A stretch of 8,050 nt of DNA. It comes from an uncultured Haemophilus sp. (GTDB taxonomy: Bacteria > Pseudomonadota > Gammaproteobacteria > Enterobacterales > Pasteurellaceae). Of this stretch, positions 5,493 through 8,050 are shown piece by piece. Positions within the stretch are counted from its first letter, which is position 1, and each line of letters opens with the position of its first letter. Where the stretch lies: contig CABSXY010000080.1 in assembly GCA_902481695.1 (NCBI GenBank), positions 1 to 8,050 on the forward strand. Direction: 5' to 3'. Both the position numbers and the translations under genes were made by a program. A model generated the notes under the pieces. That model ran no database searches, was not told where the DNA came from, and worked only from the letters and a program-made list of their open reading frames with translations.

Positions 5493-6551
5493 TTATTCAG
5501 CAGGGTACCAATGCAAATGTTCAAAGGCTATCTGACATGTTTCCCCTTCTTTCGGACCAGAATCTCGTCGTCCAATTTGAACACGAATATCTTGATCTCC
5601 AACTTGGATATTATAATCCGTCACTTCACCAAGATAAGAGCGACGTTTTACGACACCAGGGATTCCACCTTGTTGAACAAATTCAATGTCAGATGGACGG
5701 CTTGCTAATATGGCTTTACCTTGTGAAAGTAAGTCATTATTTGGCATTTCTGGAAGATTAAAAATACCATCAACTTTATCAATATGAATACCTTGCGATG
5801 ATAGGTTTACATTTAATTGATTTGATAACCCGATAAAATTGAAGACAAACTTGTTAGCTGGGTTGTTATAAATATTTAATGGGGTATCAATTTGTTGTAC
5901 CGCCCCTTTCTTCATGACCATAATACGATCTGAAAGTGCCATCGCTTCAGATTGGTCATGAGTCACATAAATAATTGAGAACCCAAATTTTTTCTGTAAT
6001 GCCTTAATTTCAAAACGCATTTCTTCGCGAAGATGGGGATCTAAGCTTGATAATGGTTCGTCTAGTAACATGACGTCTGGGTTGATTGCTAATGCTCTAG
6101 CAAGAGCCACACGTTGTTTTCCGCCACCAGATAAATCATCAGGGCTTTTCTTGACAACACTAAGTAAATTAGTGTGTCTTAAGGCATCAGTTGTTCGTTT
6201 TTCAATTTCTTGAGCTGAAATATTTTTGAGTTTTAACGGAAAGGCAACGTTATCATATACTGTCATATGTGGCCATACCGCAAAGGCCTGAAATACCATA
6301 CCGAAATTGCGTTTCTCTGGTGGAAGATAGAAATTGTTTTTCTTCGATGACAGTAATTTATCACCGACTTTAATTTCCCCTCCGTCTAAGTCTTCAAAGC
6401 CTGCAATCATTCGTAGAGTAGTTGTTTTTCCACAACCTGATGGTCCTAGCATAGAGAAACATTCGCCTTTTTCGATAGAAAGGTTAAGATCTTCAATGGC
6501 AATAACATCACCAAATTTTTTCATGACATGATTTAATTGAATATAGCTCAT
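5493..6551 (-). CDS. ABC importer ATPase, Fbp/Hit/Afu type
   Basis: This 352-residue ATPase powers a binding-protein-dependent importer from the cytoplasmic face of the inner membrane. The nucleotide-binding domain is complete: Walker A GPSGCGKTT (36-44), Q-loop Q88, signature LSGGGKQR (140-147), Walker B MLLDE (161-165), D-loop SSLD (168-171) and switch histidine H198 (YVTHDQ). Residues from about 240 form a TOBE-like domain typical of FbpC, PotA and MalK relatives. The usual signature LSGGQQQR has Gly for the fifth-position Gln here. The ATG has an AGGAG site six bases before it (6558-6562, minus strand). The gene follows the permease by 17 bases and is last in the operon. Ferric iron (FbpC/HitC) is the customary label, but similar ATPases serve phosphonate and sugar-phosphate importers. 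Family confidence is high and substrate confidence low, so I give no symbol. Confidence 0.92.
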   Translation of the reverse strand: MSYIQLNHVMKKFGDVIAIEDLNLSIEKGECFSMLGPSGCGKTTTLRMIAGFEDLDGGEIKVGDKLLSSKKNNFYLPPEKRNFGMVFQAFAVWPHMTVYDNVAFPLKLKNISAQEIEKRTTDALRHTNLLSVVKKSPDDLSGGGKQRVALARALAINPDVMLLDEPLSSLDPHLREEMRFEIKALQKKFGFSIIYVTHDQSEAMALSDRIMVMKKGAVQQIDTPLNIYNNPANKFVFNFIGLSNQLNVNLSSQGIHIDKVDGIFNLPEMPNNDLLSQGKAILASRPSDIEFVQQGGIPGVVKRRSYLGEVTDYNIQVGDQDIRVQIGRRDSGPKEGETCQIAFEHLHWYPAE

Positions 6552-6568
6552 CTTTTACTCCTAACCTT

Positions 6569-8050
6569 CTATTTTTGAGTTTTCTTTTCAGCATAACGTT
6601 TAATAACGGTTTGACCTAACACAATGATTATTAGGGCGATACCCGCTAATGCCGCAGAATAAACGGTTTCACCGTCTTCATTTAGAGTATAAATTGCTAC
6701 CCCGATGGTTCGTGTAGAAGGACCATATAACATAACAGAAACGGTCAATTCACGTAGTGCTGGAAGGAAAATTAGGAAGAAAGCAGCAATCATCCCTGGT
6801 CTTACGAGTGGGATAACAATATCTTTTAAGGATTGCCACATACTTGCTCCACATGCTCGAGAAGCTTCAACTAATGAATCATGTACTTGCTCAAGTGCAG
6901 CAGAGTTGGCTTTGAGTGAGAAAGCCATATAACGTGCAATGTAAGCAATTAAAATAATCCAAACTGTGTTGTAGAGATTGATGCCAAATTTACCACTCCA
7001 GGCAAGGATCACCCCAAGAGCAATTACAGAGCCAGGCACGGAGAATGGCAACATCCCTAAGAACTCAAGAATGCCTTTTCCGCGAACACGCATTTTAACG
7101 ATAACATAAGAAATCATTACCCCTGCAAACATGGTAATCAATGCTGCTGCGAGACCGAGGGTTACACTATTGCGAATAGCATCTTTTGTTAACTGCCATT
7201 CAAATAAGATGAATTTATAGTTATCTAATGTGAGATTTTCCCATGTAATTGGTAATCCATAGGTTTTTAATCCGCCAACAAGGAAAATCGTGACTGTAGG
7301 CAATACGATTGTAAAAGCGATATAGAGTAAGCAAATAACAAGCAACGGTTTTCTCAAACCACGAAGTTTTACTTCGATAGGTCTAAAGCTTTTACCTGCA
7401 ATAATTTGGAATCGACCTTTATTTAAGATTTTGTTTTGTAACCAAATAATCAGTGCCGCAGTGAATACTAAAACAGTTGCAAGTACAGTACCGGTACGAA
7501 TGGCTTCAAAACTACCCGCACTTTGGTGAATACGTTCATAAATGAGGGTTGGAATGTTGAAAATACCATTTTCTACGCCTAGTACGGCAACTGTACCAAA
7601 GTGAGCCATAGAATAGAGCATAATGAGTAATGCACCAGAAAGAATACTTGGCATGACGAGTGGAATGGTAATTTTACGTGTAATGGTAAAGAGGCTTGCG
7701 CCAGAGATTCTCGCTGATTCTTCTAATGTAGGATCCATGCGCTCCAATGCACCACAGACTTGGATAAAGACGAATGGGAAAAGATACATCGTTTCTACAG
7801 CCATAATACCGGCATAGCTATAGATATTAAAAATAGGTCCATCAAATCCTAAATCCATGAAGAATTGGTTAATGTAGCCAGAACGCGGTGAAAGTAACAT
7901 TTTCCAAGCTAATGCCCCAATGAAAGAAGGAAGCATAAAAGGCACAAGGAACATGACTTTCATAAAACCTTTATAAGGTAGATCTGTTCGAGTCACTAAC
8001 CAAGCAAAAAATGTACCAATAATCGTACTCATCACAGTTACGCCAGATGC
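6569..8050 (-). CDS. Fused two-domain ABC permease, Fbp/Hit/Afu type (cut by right edge)
   Basis: This is the inner-membrane channel of the importer, 493 residues in view. The frame is open to the right edge, so the GTG at 8035 is probably an internal valine. Two binding-protein-dependent permease modules are joined in one chain. Each carries the cytoplasmic EAA loop that docks on the ATPase: EESARISGASLFTITRKITI (about residues 105-124, counted from that GTG) and VEASRACGASMW (about 389-400) followed by IPLVRPG. About six helices lie in each half, with a linker of about 200-230 (NKILNKGRFQ). FbpB and HitB-type permeases have this fused form and run somewhat over 500 residues, so only the first helix region is probably missing. 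The stop TAG (6571-6569) is 17 bases before the ATPase start. The expected substrate-binding-protein gene would lie upstream, beyond the window. No frameshift is seen. Confidence 0.93.
   Translation of the reverse strand, partial: ASGVTVMSTIIGTFFAWLVTRTDLPYKGFMKVMFLVPFMLPSFIGALAWKMLLSPRSGYINQFFMDLGFDGPIFNIYSYAGIMAVETMYLFPFVFIQVCGALERMDPTLEESARISGASLFTITRKITIPLVMPSILSGALLIMLYSMAHFGTVAVLGVENGIFNIPTLIYERIHQSAGSFEAIRTGTVLATVLVFTAALIIWLQNKILNKGRFQIIAGKSFRPIEVKLRGLRKPLLVICLLYIAFTIVLPTVTIFLVGGLKTYGLPITWENLTLDNYKFILFEWQLTKDAIRNSVTLGLAAALITMFAGVMISYVIVKMRVRGKGILEFLGMLPFSVPGSVIALGVILAWSGKFGINLYNTVWIILIAYIARYMAFSLKANSAALEQVHDSLVEASRACGASMWQSLKDIVIPLVRPGMIAAFFLIFLPALRELTVSVMLYGPSTRTIGVAIYTLNEDGETVYSAALAGIALIIIVLGQTVIKRYAEKKTQK

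Noticed and set aside
5298..5761. Plus-strand open frames overlapping 5298-5761
   Set aside because: They lack ribosome sites and run antisense to the DUF484 remnant and the well-supported ATPase gene.
7514..7523. CCCGCACTTT inside the permease gene as a further uptake sequence
   Set aside because: It differs from the exact core at one position, so it was not counted.
1..8050. CRISPR arrays, insertion sequences, tRNA or rRNA genes, toxin-antitoxin or phage modules
   Set aside because: No spaced direct repeats, transposase-like proteins, terminal repeats, tRNA cloverleafs or recognisable paired toxin-antitoxin genes were found on either strand.

Overview
The window looks like a Pasteurellaceae chromosome, most likely Haemophilus or a close relative such as H. 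parainfluenzae. The best evidence is eight exact copies of the 9-base Haemophilus DNA uptake sequence AAGTGCGGT or its complement. Six of them form three head-to-head pairs that make the terminator hairpins. Moderate-to-low GC and the close resemblance of IlvI and IlvH to the H. influenzae proteins, as I remember them, agree with this. The species call is an inference.

Layout. Positions 1-693 (+) hold the C-terminal part of fabB (beta-ketoacyl-ACP synthase I), cut by the left edge and closed by an uptake-sequence hairpin. An AT-rich regulatory stretch (744-1062) follows, with a near-consensus CRP-type site and a plausible sigma-70 promoter. The ilvI-ilvH operon (1063-3278, +) encodes both subunits of acetolactate synthase. 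It runs into two hairpins shared with the convergent yedE-type gene (4433-3372, -), a ten-helix membrane protein of the YeeE/YedE putative selenium/sulfur transport family.

The accessory part is 4434-5460. It holds a divergent intergenic region, a possible small translationally coupled ORF, and an AT-rich (about 26% GC over 4801-5280) membrane-anchored orphan protein at 4804-5307. On the minus strand, the last roughly 40 codons of a DUF484 (YigA-type) gene are stranded against an uptake-sequence palindrome. This looks like a site of gene gain and decay.

From 5459 to the right edge, all on the minus strand, lies the distal part of a binding-protein-dependent ABC importer of the Fbp/Hit/Afu type. 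A fused two-domain permease, cut by the right edge, is followed 17 bases later by its ATPase and then by a terminator made of a perfect 26-base palindrome of two uptake sequences. The binding-protein gene is expected beyond the right edge. The substrate cannot be decided here: ferric iron is the default annotation, but relatives carry other substrates, including sugar phosphates.

Most of the window is ordinary housekeeping. The points worth a second look are the DUF484 relic joined at an uptake sequence, the orphan gene with its odd upstream mini-ORFs, and the CRP/FNR-like sites before ilvI and yedE. I see no clearly new multi-gene system.
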